Shown piece by piece: positions 45,570-53,867 of a DNA stretch of 64,000 nt. The notes under the pieces are model-generated. The model searched no databases and was not told the origin of the DNA. It worked only from the letters and a program-made list of their open reading frames with translations. Location of the stretch: assembly GCA_964492775.1 (NCBI GenBank), contig CAZBLH010000004.1:37104-101103 (forward strand), written 5' to 3'. Positions within the stretch are counted from its first letter, which is position 1. Each line of letters starts with the position of its first letter. The stretch is from WRDS01 sp964492775. Its GTDB lineage: Bacteria; Actinomycetota; Coriobacteriia; Anaerosomatales; PHET01. Both the position numbers and the translations under genes were made by a program.

Positions 45570-47237
45570 CTAGACCACCACCCGATCCACTTCGTCGAGG
45601 GACGTTATTCCGGCGGCAACCTTGTCCAGGGCGTCGCGCCTCATCGGCTTCATACCCCGGCCGATGGCGACATGCCGGAGCTTCTCGGCGGTCGCTTGGC
45701 TCACGAACAGCGACGCAAGCTGCTCGTCGAAGGCCATAATCTCGAAGACACCGACACGGCCGCGGTACCCGGTGCCATCGCACTCCGGACACCCGACGGG
45801 TCCGTACGGGACGACCGTCTCGACCTCGGCAGGTCTGAAACCTGCGGCCGCCAGGCGCTCAGGCGTCATCTCGACCGGCTGCTTGCAGTACGGGCATAGC
45901 TTGCGCACGAGCCGCTGAGCCAGCGCACCGAGCAGCGCCGAGGAGGTGATGTAGGGCGGGATGCCCATGTCGTTCAGGCGAGTGAGCGCCGAGGGGGCGT
46001 CGTTGGTGTGGATGGACGAGAGCACGAGGTGGCCCGTGAGCGCCGCGCGCACGGCGATCTCGCCGGTCTCCGGGTCGCGGACCTCGCCGACCATGACGAT
46101 ATCGGGGTCCGCACGCAGAATCGTGCGCAGGCCGGCCGCAAACGTGAGGCCGACTCGCGTGTTGACAGCAACCTGGGTGATACCGGGCATCTGGTACTCG
46201 ATCGGGTCCTCAACCGTGATCACCTTGCGCTCCGGCGAGACGATCTCGGAAAGGATGGCGTAGAGCGTCGTCGACTTTCCTGAACCCGTAGGGCCCGACA
46301 CGAACAGCGCCCCGTACGGCTTGCGCAAGATCTCCATGAGCCGCTCGTAGTCGTCCTTCACAAGGCCGATGTCGTCGAGGCTGTGGAACGCCACCTCGGC
46401 ATCGAGGACGCGAAGCACGATCGACTCGCCGAGTGGCGTCGGCAGCGTGGCCACGCGCAGGTCCAGCGCCCTCCCGTTGCTCCTCAGGCCGATACGCCCG
46501 TCCTGTGGACGGCGCCGCTCCGTGATGTCCAAGTCGGCCATGACCTTGATGCGCGACAGCAGCTCGGCCTGTGACTGCTTGGGCAGCCGTGCAGCCTCTC
46601 TCAGAACGCCGTCAACCCTGAAGCGGACTACGATTCCGTCGCCCATCGGCTCGAAGTGGATGTCGCTCGCCCGTTCGTTCACGGCCTGCTGAATCAACTG
46701 GTTGACGACGCGGACGACCGGTACCTCGAGATCGAGTCCCTCGCTGTCAACATCCTCATCGCTGTCGTCCGAGCCGCTCATGCCGAGCTCCATGAGCGCA
46801 TCACCACCGGCGATGTACTTCTCGATGGCGAGGGTCACCTGGCCGGCCGCGGCCACGACGGGTCGGACTTTGAGCCCGGTACGAATCTCAGTCTCGTCGA
46901 TCGCCTCGACGTCGAGCGGGTCCGCCATGGCCAGCGTGACGGTGTCCCCCGATATCTCGATGGGGATGACTCCCCTTCGCCGCGCCATGCCGAGTGGGAG
47001 CAGCATCGCCGCGGCCGGGTCGATGCGGGTACCCGCGAGGTTGATGTGCTCGTAGCCCTTCTGGTTCGCCAGGGCCTCGGCGATCTGGTCCTCGGTCAGA
47101 ACGAGCTCACGAACGAGTACCTCTCCCAGCTTCCCACCGTCTGTGCGCTGTGACTCGAGTGCTGCGAGTAGCTGCTCCTCCGTGATCATCCCCGCATTGA
47201 CAAGCATCTCCCCAAGATAGGCCCGGCTGTAGGACAC
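45570..47237 (-). CDS. pilB: Type IV pilus / type II secretion assembly ATPase PilB-GspE
   Basis: Hexameric ATPase that powers pilus extension or secretion. 555 residues. N-terminal GspE domain (LGEMLVNAGMITEEQLLAAL), Walker A GPTGSGKST at 315-323, Asp box around TVEDPIEY, Walker B DIVMVGEVRD, His box HLVLSSIHTNDA, then a zinc site of four cysteines (CPYC and CPEC). A full-length, intact protein. No pilC, pilT, pilin or prepilin peptidase gene is near; it heads the deoB-pdp transcript instead. Confidence 0.93.
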   Translation of the reverse strand: MSYSRAYLGEMLVNAGMITEEQLLAALESQRTDGGKLGEVLVRELVLTEDQIAEALANQKGYEHINLAGTRIDPAAAMLLPLGMARRRGVIPIEISGDTVTLAMADPLDVEAIDETEIRTGLKVRPVVAAAGQVTLAIEKYIAGGDALMELGMSGSDDSDEDVDSEGLDLEVPVVRVVNQLIQQAVNERASDIHFEPMGDGIVVRFRVDGVLREAARLPKQSQAELLSRIKVMADLDITERRRPQDGRIGLRSNGRALDLRVATLPTPLGESIVLRVLDAEVAFHSLDDIGLVKDDYERLMEILRKPYGALFVSGPTGSGKSTTLYAILSEIVSPERKVITVEDPIEYQMPGITQVAVNTRVGLTFAAGLRTILRADPDIVMVGEVRDPETGEIAVRAALTGHLVLSSIHTNDAPSALTRLNDMGIPPYITSSALLGALAQRLVRKLCPYCKQPVEMTPERLAAAGFRPAEVETVVPYGPVGCPECDGTGYRGRVGVFEIMAFDEQLASLFVSQATAEKLRHVAIGRGMKPMRRDALDKVAAGITSLDEVDRVVV

Positions 47238-47270
47238 AATCTCCCCCTTGTTGACGCCTCTTCACGTGTA

Positions 47271-47633
47271 TCACGCGTCCACACTCATTCTTGCCCGTAC
47301 GCGAGTCAGTAGCCACTCGACGCCCATCACGACGAGTATGCTCAACGCACCGTCGCCGTCGAGAACGCCGCCATACGGTGTATTTATCGGCAATATGCCG
47401 AACGGGATCGTAATGAAATCAGTTGCCCTCAGGACGAACGTGCCCGGTGCGCTTGCCGAGAGACCGCCGAAGAACGCGACAACGAGCCGCGCGGTGAGCG
47501 TGAACGCCACCACAACAAGCGTGTTCATTGCTGCGGTCAGAACCGCGCGACGTAAGTTGACGGGCAAGGCCGGCTCCCGGCGGATTGATAGTCCTACAGG
47601 AGGATTATCGTCGCTCGGCGCGCCTTGCGCCAC
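47271..47633 (-). CDS. Small membrane protein, distantly YggT-like
   Basis: A 120-residue protein with two hydrophobic segments (LVVVAFTLTARLVVAFFGG and ILVVMGVEWLLT). The spacing, with RATDFITIPFGILP and GGVLDGDGALSIL between them, loosely resembles YggT proteins. The start is uncertain: GTG at 47633 gives a polar N-terminus of about 30 residues. It precedes pilB by 33 bp. No function can be assigned. Confidence 0.55.
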   Translation of the reverse strand: MAQGAPSDDNPPVGLSIRREPALPVNLRRAVLTAAMNTLVVVAFTLTARLVVAFFGGLSASAPGTFVLRATDFITIPFGILPINTPYGGVLDGDGALSILVVMGVEWLLTRVRARMSVDA

Positions 47634-47670
47634 CCGTGTAGACCGGGTTCTGACTTGCCGAGTGCAGGCC

Positions 47671-47928
47671 TCAGCGCATGCTGTCGGCCGCGATGCGGTT
47701 GAGGATCATCTCGGCGATGTCGTCGGCGTCGAGCAAGCCGGCGGAGAGCCTCGACCGAGCCTCGGCGATTCTGTCGTTGCGCACATCTGGCGCGGATTCG
47801 GCGGCTTGGATCGCTGCTGTGATGACGTGGCTCGGGACTCTGCAGGAGGCCTGGGTCACGACGTGGGCGCGGGTGTTGTCGATGATGTCGGATACCGCGA
47901 GGTGTGCTTGTTCGTAAGTGATCATCAT
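47671..47928 (-). CDS. Small FlgM-like protein
   Basis: An 85-residue protein. Its second half, RNDRIAEARSRL followed by DADDIAEMILNRI, matches the pattern of the C-terminal helices of the anti-sigma-28 factor FlgM (Arg-x2-Arg-Ile, then a helix ending in Ala-x-Met-Ile/Leu). The N-terminus (EQAHLAVSDII) is short and predicted helical. No flagellar genes are in the window. The start is one of two adjacent ATGs and no Shine-Dalgarno is visible, so the call is moderate. Confidence 0.5.
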   Translation of the reverse strand: MMITYEQAHLAVSDIIDNTRAHVVTQASCRVPSHVITAAIQAAESAPDVRNDRIAEARSRLSAGLLDADDIAEMILNRIAADSMR

Positions 47929-47988
47929 GTCTAGACTATCGGCCGCCTACGCCGCGCCCTTCGTAGGACGCGAGTAGTATTGCCCAGT

Positions 47989-48012
47989 GGTGTGTGACCC
48001 GGGTCACACACC
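47989..48012. repeat. 24-bp perfect palindrome
   Basis: GGTGTGTGACCC followed immediately by its exact complement GGGTCACACACC, with no spacer. It stands 61 bp upstream of the FlgM-like start in non-coding DNA. It may be an operator for a dimeric regulator of that gene, or the hairpin of a transcript. Confidence 0.7.
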
Positions 48013-48088
48013 TCCAGCCGAGTTCCAGGAGTCACGCCTCTCGCGCTAAGGAACTCATTCGCCGAGGTGATGCGCTGCGAAGTGGCGC

Positions 48089-48177
48089 GCGTGATTGGAC
48101 CCGGGAAACAGGGGAGCCCCATGGCCGGCACCATGAGGCTCAGGGGTAAGGGGTTGCATATGAATGCAACCGCACGC
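48089..48177. repeat. Hairpin-rich non-coding stretch after nuoN
   Basis: GCGTG and CACGC enclose two hairpins: GAGCC/GGCTC plus CATGG/CCATG around a 6-nt loop (48114-48141), and GGTTGCAT/ATGCAACC around a 4-nt loop (48152-48171). They may protect or terminate the nuo mRNA, or form a small structured RNA on either strand. There is no U-tract. The rest of 47940-48239 shows no gene. Confidence 0.45.
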
Positions 48178-48239
48178 TGATGATACCAACCCCATCTCGC
48201 AGGTGCAACCACTTTTCCGAAAAATGCTTGCCCGCGCTA

Positions 48240-49817
48240 TCAGAAGCCGAACCCGCGTGTCAGCGTCGACGGACCCATGACCACAGGCAGCAGTCCCGCC
48301 ACCAGTATCAGCACCGAGAGCGCCATGCACACGAGCGCCGCGCGTCTACCGGCCGGGGCATCCGCGACGACGGCATCGCCACCGTCATCGGAATGCACAT
48401 CCACTTCGGCGCTTTCCTCGGGCGCGGCGTCCGACGCATTGTCGGCCTTGTCACCGCCGAGAACGCCTCGAACAACACGCCCGTAGTAGCCGAGCGAGAT
48501 CACTGAGCCGACGATGCCGACTGCGGCGAGGAACGCCAGCGCGATCCCGATCTCACGCTCTCCCCTGGCCAGGAACAGCAGCGCGCCGTTGATTGCCGCG
48601 CCGAACGCCTGGAACTTGCCCCAGAATCCCAGGAGAGGCGGAATACCGGCGAGCGAGATGAGCGCGACGCACAGGGCGAACGCTGCCCCGGGCATGCGAC
48701 CGACAAGCCCCGAGAGGCCATCGACCGACCCGTCCCACTCCGGCTCACTGAGCTCGACGGCTGCGACAGCCAGGAACGCGGCGGTCGTGGCGACCGCGTA
48801 CGTCGCGGTGAAGAAGAGTGCGGCCGAAGGGCTCACGGCTACAAGCGCCGTGAGCGCATAGCCAGCCTGGGCCACGCCCGCGTACCCGAGCATGCGCCGA
48901 ACCGACCGGGTCGTAAGCGCGACCGTGCTTCCAACGACGATCGAAGCGAGCGCAAGGATCCCCACACCCACGAGCACCTCGCGCGTGATGACGCCCAGGT
49001 CAGTCGAGGACAGGCCTGCCGCAGCGAAGTTTGCGACAACGACCGCGAGCGCGCCAACCATCGCGAACTTGCCCGGACCCGCAAGGGCGGCAGCTGCAGG
49101 CGACGGCGCCGTCTCGTAGGCGTCAGGCGCCCACGAATGCATCGGCGCCGCCCCCACCTTGAAGGCCAGCGCGCACACGATCGCAAGGGCACCGAACGCT
49201 GCCGACAAGCTAAGGTCAGGCCGAGCGCCGATACCCGCCATCAGCCCGGTAAGCGTCCCGTTACGCGAGAACACTGCAACCTGAACCGCCATCCCCAGCA
49301 CGAAGATGCCCGTCGCCACAGAGCCCTGCACGAAGTACTTCATGCTGACCTCGGCCGAGCGCGGGGTGCGAGCCGAATGAACGAGCGCGTACGAGCAGAT
49401 CGCCGCACCCTCGACGCAGATGATAAGCGAAACGAGATCACCACTTGCCGCCGCCAGCGCTCCTGATGCGACAGCAAACGCGATCAGCCCTGCGTTCTGC
49501 GCACCGCGCGGACCGCTGGAACCCACTGCGACCGCAGCAGCAGCCAGCAGGAACGCCACACCCGGAATCACCGAGTAGGCTCCACCGGCCATGAAGGACG
49601 CCAGTGCCGCCTCCGGCGCAAGCGTCCAGCCCGTCCAGATCCCGGCTGCCCCACCAAGCGCAAGCACGAGCGCACTCAGCAAGACAGCGCGGCTGCGGAC
49701 ACCGCGATCGGCGATGAGCGCGTCAGCAGTAAGCGAGATCGCAGCCGATGCAATCGCCGGACCGAATACCAGCCAGAACACGAGGAGCGCGCTCAACTCA
49801 CGCCCCCCTTCCGACAA
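48240..49817 (-). CDS. nuoN: NADH-quinone oxidoreductase subunit N
   Basis: Antiporter-like proton-pumping membrane subunit, 525 residues, about 14 hydrophobic helices. Motifs typical of the family: KVGAAPMHSWAPDAYE, MLGYAGVAQAGYALTAL and AGIPPLLGFWGKF. The N-terminus is uncertain: GTG at 49817 overlaps nuoM by 20 bp, while a TTG at 49796 has GGAAGGGGGG upstream. A cytoplasmic acidic stretch of about 35 residues near the C-terminus precedes a last helix. Last gene of the operon. Confidence 0.93.
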   Translation of the reverse strand: MSEGGRELSALLVFWLVFGPAIASAAISLTADALIADRGVRSRAVLLSALVLALGGAAGIWTGWTLAPEAALASFMAGGAYSVIPGVAFLLAAAAVAVGSSGPRGAQNAGLIAFAVASGALAAASGDLVSLIICVEGAAICSYALVHSARTPRSAEVSMKYFVQGSVATGIFVLGMAVQVAVFSRNGTLTGLMAGIGARPDLSLSAAFGALAIVCALAFKVGAAPMHSWAPDAYETAPSPAAAALAGPGKFAMVGALAVVVANFAAAGLSSTDLGVITREVLVGVGILALASIVVGSTVALTTRSVRRMLGYAGVAQAGYALTALVAVSPSAALFFTATYAVATTAAFLAVAAVELSEPEWDGSVDGLSGLVGRMPGAAFALCVALISLAGIPPLLGFWGKFQAFGAAINGALLFLARGEREIGIALAFLAAVGIVGSVISLGYYGRVVRGVLGGDKADNASDAAPEESAEVDVHSDDGGDAVVADAPAGRRAALVCMALSVLILVAGLLPVVMGPSTLTRGFGF

Positions 49818-51258
49818 CGGCTACCGCGGCATCAAACACCGGCGACACGAACAACGTGATGATCCATGGCGCCAAGCCCAAGAATACGATCAGCGTCGCC
49901 GTGAGGGCGGCCGTGAGCAACTCCCGGCCGTCGAGGTCGGGCATTTCCGCCACGGCCAGAGCGCCGCCCACAGGCTGCGAAGGCAGCGGTCCCTGGACGG
50001 TCTCGCGCACCGCACGGAGGTTGTAGGCCGCGGCAAGCAGCAGGCCCACACCTGCGACAAGCACCCACCAGCGGTAGACCGCGAACGCCTCCAAGATGGC
50101 CATGAACTCGCCGGGGAAACCTGACAGCGCAGGGAGACCGGCGGAGGCAAGTGACGCAAAGACGAACCCGACCGACCATGCGGGCGTGATCGCACCGAGG
50201 CCACCGAAGTGCGCGAGCTCGCGCGTATGTGCGCGCTCGTACAAGGCCCCGACGAGGTAGAAGAGCAGCCCGGCTACGAGGCCGTGACTGACCATCGTCA
50301 TTGTGGCCGCCGCGAGCGACGCAGTCGTGCCCACACCCACGCCCACCAGCACGAAGCCCATATGCGCGACCGAGGAGTACGCGACGAGCTTCTTGAGATC
50401 GGACTGGACGAGCGCAGTCGCCCCGCCCCACACGATGCCGATAAGCCCCAAGGCGACCAGCAGCGGCCGCGCCTCGGCAGCTGCCTCGGGCACGATCGGC
50501 AGAGCGATCCGGATGAGGCCGTAGCCACCCATCTTGAGCAGCACGCCCGCGAGCACGATCGAACCCGCGGTCGGCGCTTCGGTGTGGGCGTCAGGGAGCC
50601 ACGTATGAAGCGGAACCGCTGGGACCTTGACGAGGAACGCCAGCGTGAACAGCCAGAACAGCAATCTGCCTCCGCCGGCGGCGGCACCGGTCTGCGCGAG
50701 CACTGAGATCGAGTCGAAGCCTCCGGCGATGAGCGCGACGATGACTGCCACGAGCAGCAGTGCGCCTCCCGCGAACGTGTAGACGAGGAACTTCATAGCT
50801 GCTCGGCGAGCATCCGCCGAGCCCCACTTCAGAATCATCACGAACATCGGGATCAGCACCGACTCCCACGCGATGTAGAAGAGCACGAGCGAGTCGGCGG
50901 CGAACACGAGAGTGAGTGCCGCCTGCATGAAGGCGAGCAGGGCGAAGTGCGCACCTGGGTCGCGCTCCATCTTCCAGGAGGCCGACACCGCGAGCAGCCC
51001 GGTGACGACCGCGAGCGCGAGCATCGTGAAGGACAGCCCGTCCAGCCGCAGGTGCCACATGCCCGAGGTGGTCGGGTCCAGGACGCCGTGGGCCGCGCCC
51101 CCGAGCGCCTCCGGCGCCAAAATGCCGAGAAGAACGCCTTGAACCACTGGAGCGGCAAGGGCGATGACACGCGGTGCGCTTGGCACGCGGGTCCCGACGA
51201 GCAAGCAGACGGCAGCGAAGATGATGGGCGCGATGACGACGAGATCGAGCGCGATCAC
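49798..51258 (-). CDS. nuoM: NADH-quinone oxidoreductase subunit M
   Basis: Antiporter-like subunit, 486 residues, about 14 helices. The conserved VKVPAVPLHTWLPDAHTEAP (first Lys and His of the channel), LKKLVAYSSVAHMGFV and LPALSGFPGEF are present. Follows nuoL after 4 bp. Confidence 0.95.
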   Translation of the reverse strand: MIALDLVVIAPIIFAAVCLLVGTRVPSAPRVIALAAPVVQGVLLGILAPEALGGAAHGVLDPTTSGMWHLRLDGLSFTMLALAVVTGLLAVSASWKMERDPGAHFALLAFMQAALTLVFAADSLVLFYIAWESVLIPMFVMILKWGSADARRAAMKFLVYTFAGGALLLVAVIVALIAGGFDSISVLAQTGAAAGGGRLLFWLFTLAFLVKVPAVPLHTWLPDAHTEAPTAGSIVLAGVLLKMGGYGLIRIALPIVPEAAAEARPLLVALGLIGIVWGGATALVQSDLKKLVAYSSVAHMGFVLVGVGVGTTASLAAATMTMVSHGLVAGLLFYLVGALYERAHTRELAHFGGLGAITPAWSVGFVFASLASAGLPALSGFPGEFMAILEAFAVYRWWVLVAGVGLLLAAAYNLRAVRETVQGPLPSQPVGGALAVAEMPDLDGRELLTAALTATLIVFLGLAPWIITLFVSPVFDAAVAVVGRGA

Positions 51259-51262
51259 CCGC

Positions 51263-53077
51263 TTACCACCTCCCTATCCAGACCGAAGCTATCAGCAGCA
51301 CAACGAACATCACTGCGATAGCTGCTGCGTACGCTTGTCCGTCGCCGGTCTGCAGCCGAGACAGCCCTCTGCCCGCGCGACGTGACAGAGCAGCAGCTCC
51401 TTCGGGGATGCCGTCGGCTAGCAGCCGGTCGCCGACAGCCCACACTCCCCGCGCCAGTCCAATCACCGGGCGCACGACGATCGTGTCAACGAGTGCATCG
51501 AAGCCCCAGCCCCTCGCCAAGAGTCCATGGACGGATGCCTGCAGGCCGGGGGCCGGAGTGGCCGGCGCCGCTAGCCATCCCGCGACAGCGCCGGCGATAG
51601 CGAGCCCGAGCGCAACGGCGCTGACACCCAACGACAGCGGCTCGGCGTGAGCACCCAGCGACTCGACGACCCACGACTGCGCCACTCCCGCGGCCGCTGC
51701 CGGGACAGCCAGCGCGACGAGCGGAGCGAGCATGGGAAGCGGCGACTCGTGAGCGCCCTTCTCGGCGGGCTCGCCGAAGAAGGCCAGCCGCGTCGCGCGG
51801 GCCGCATAGAACGCAGTCAGCGCGCTCGCTGCGAAGAGCGCTACGCCAGCCGGCGCAGAGGCATGCAGCACGGACTCGAGAACGGCGTCCTTGCTGAAGA
51901 ATCCCGAGAGCGGGAAGACGCCGGCAAGGGCCGTGACGCCAACCATCCAGGTCACGAACGTGGCCGGCATCGTTCGGCGGAGCCCGCCCATCTCGCGCAG
52001 GTCCTGGGTTCCCGAACCGTGGATCACGCTGCCCGAGCCCAAGAAGAGAAGCGCCTTGAACGCGGCGTGCGTCGCGAGATGGAAGATCGCGGCCGCCCAC
52101 GCACCTGCCCCGAGCGCGGCGAACATGAAGCCGAGCTGGCTGATGGTCGAGTACGCGAGCACCTTCTTGATGTCGCTTTGAGCCGTGGCGGCAAGCGCAG
52201 CCCCGAGCGCTGAGATCGCGCCCACGACCAGAAGCAGCGTCTGCGCGGCAGGAGCAGCCTCAAACAGCGGCCACAGCCGAGCGATGGCAAAGACACCGGC
52301 CGCGACCATCGTGGCCGCGTGGATCAGCGCTGACACCGGCGTAGGGCCCTCCATCGCATCCGGTAGCCATGCGTGCAGCGGGAACTGCGCCGACTTGCCC
52401 ATGGCGCCAATCGCGATACAGATCGCCGCTCCAGCGACGGCCACACCCGATATCCCGCCGAGCGATGAGAAGACCTCCGTATACGAGTCGGTGCCTGTTT
52501 GCGCCCACAGCAACGCGATGCCCGCGAGCAGCCCAACGTCACCGACGCGCGTGGTCACGAACGCCTTGATCGCCGCCCGGGCGGCCGAGGGCTTCTGGTA
52601 CCAGAAGCCGATCAGCAGGTACGAGCACGCGCCGACGAGCTCCCACCCCATGAACAGCGTAGTGAGTGACGTGGCGATCACGAGCAGGTTCATCGAGCCG
52701 ACGAATAGCGAGATCAGCGCGAAGTACCGCGACCAGCCGGGCTCATCGTGCATGTAGCCAACCGAGAAGATAACGACGCAGGTCGCCACGAACCCGACCA
52801 CCGCGAGCATGACCAGGGTCAGTGAATCGATGGACCAGGCAAGAGACAGAGACCGCTCGCCGGAGACGAACCACGGGATCTCCCCTGCCGAGACCGGCGT
52901 GGTGCCAGAGGCACTCGGCAGGGCTGCAAGAGCGGCCGCTCCTGTGAGCAGCGCGCTCGCGCCGGCAAGCACCGGCGCAAGGAGCCGGGGGCGCGTCGGC
53001 ACCATGGCGGCAAGCAGCGCGAGGGCCGCAGGCACGGCGACGAGCCAGACGAGGGGTGCATCGAGCAGCGCGCTCAT
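51263..53077 (-). CDS. nuoL: NADH-quinone oxidoreductase subunit L
   Basis: Distal proton-pumping subunit with the long lateral helix, 604 residues. Motifs: GWELVGACSYLLIGFW, GKSAQFPLHAWLPDAM, SALIHAATMVAAGV and KKVLAYSTISQLGFM. The C-terminal helix ends in MFVVLLIASVWIGRW. Overlaps nuoK by 4 bp. Confidence 0.96.
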   Translation of the reverse strand: MSALLDAPLVWLVAVPAALALLAAMVPTRPRLLAPVLAGASALLTGAAALAALPSASGTTPVSAGEIPWFVSGERSLSLAWSIDSLTLVMLAVVGFVATCVVIFSVGYMHDEPGWSRYFALISLFVGSMNLLVIATSLTTLFMGWELVGACSYLLIGFWYQKPSAARAAIKAFVTTRVGDVGLLAGIALLWAQTGTDSYTEVFSSLGGISGVAVAGAAICIAIGAMGKSAQFPLHAWLPDAMEGPTPVSALIHAATMVAAGVFAIARLWPLFEAAPAAQTLLLVVGAISALGAALAATAQSDIKKVLAYSTISQLGFMFAALGAGAWAAAIFHLATHAAFKALLFLGSGSVIHGSGTQDLREMGGLRRTMPATFVTWMVGVTALAGVFPLSGFFSKDAVLESVLHASAPAGVALFAASALTAFYAARATRLAFFGEPAEKGAHESPLPMLAPLVALAVPAAAAGVAQSWVVESLGAHAEPLSLGVSAVALGLAIAGAVAGWLAAPATPAPGLQASVHGLLARGWGFDALVDTIVVRPVIGLARGVWAVGDRLLADGIPEGAAALSRRAGRGLSRLQTGDGQAYAAAIAVMFVVLLIASVWIGRW

Positions 53078-53367
53078 CCGCGTACCTCCGTTAGCTCGTC
53101 CATCCGCGTCCTGCGCACGGACCGCGCGACCGCCACGATCAGCGCAAGCCCGACTGCAGCCTCGGCGGCTGCGACAACCAGCATGATCAGCGCAACTCCC
53201 TCGATGCGAGCGCCCCCGCCAAGCCGCGCCCCAAGGCCGACCAGCAGAACGAGCGCCCCGCCGAGCATCACCTCAATCGAGGCGAGGAGCGCGACGATGT
53301 CCCGGCGCGTGAGCACGCCGTACAACCCGATCGCGAATAGCCCTGCAGCGACCACGGTAATGCTCAC
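53074..53367 (-). CDS. nuoK: NADH-quinone oxidoreductase subunit K
   Basis: Small membrane subunit with three helices, 97 residues. The two conserved acidic residues within helices are in LLASIEVMLGGALVLLV (Glu) and VAAAEAAVGLALIVAV (Glu). Overlaps nuoJ and nuoL by 4 bp each. Confidence 0.95.
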   Translation of the reverse strand: MSITVVAAGLFAIGLYGVLTRRDIVALLASIEVMLGGALVLLVGLGARLGGGARIEGVALIMLVVAAAEAAVGLALIVAVARSVRRTRMDELTEVRG

Positions 53368-53867
53368 GAGTCATCACCACCCGATATCGCGACGACCGCC
53401 AGCAGAGCGATCAGCAGCAGTCCCCCAGCGAGTTCGAACTGCGGGAGCATATCGCCGAGCAACAGGGAGCCGAGAGCCTCTAGCGACCCGGTTCCGCCAC
53501 TCACGCCCCCGGCCACAGCCATCGCATCGGTTACCGGCCGCAGTGCCATGACAGCGAGCGCAGCCACGCCTACGCACGCAATCGCAGCGAGCGGGTCGTG
53601 GTTGACGGACAGCGACGGCTTTCCAGGCTCAGACCGGTGCACGAGCATGATCGCGAACAGAAGCAGCACCAGGACTCCGTCGACGTACACGAAGATCTGC
53701 GCAAGCGCCAGGAAGCCGAATCCGAACAACGCAAAGTAGCCGGCGACCGCAAGAAGGAAGCCACCCAGCCCCAGCCCGAGGCGTGTGACGTCGCGGGTCA
53801 GAATCACGGTTGATGCGCCGACCGCGGCGAGCGCGGTGAGTGCCCAGAATACGATCTCGCCAGTCAC
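53364..53867 (-). CDS. nuoJ: NADH-quinone oxidoreductase subunit J
   Basis: Membrane subunit with five helices, 167 residues. FLALAQIFVYVDGVLVLLLFAIML matches the family's central pi-bulge helix; the usual VGAI is here VDGV, which places an Asp next to the bulge. Starts 4 bp inside the end of the NuoI fusion gene. Confidence 0.92.
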   Translation of the reverse strand: MTGEIVFWALTALAAVGASTVILTRDVTRLGLGLGGFLLAVAGYFALFGFGFLALAQIFVYVDGVLVLLLFAIMLVHRSEPGKPSLSVNHDPLAAIACVGVAALAVMALRPVTDAMAVAGGVSGGTGSLEALGSLLLGDMLPQFELAGGLLLIALLAVVAISGGDDS

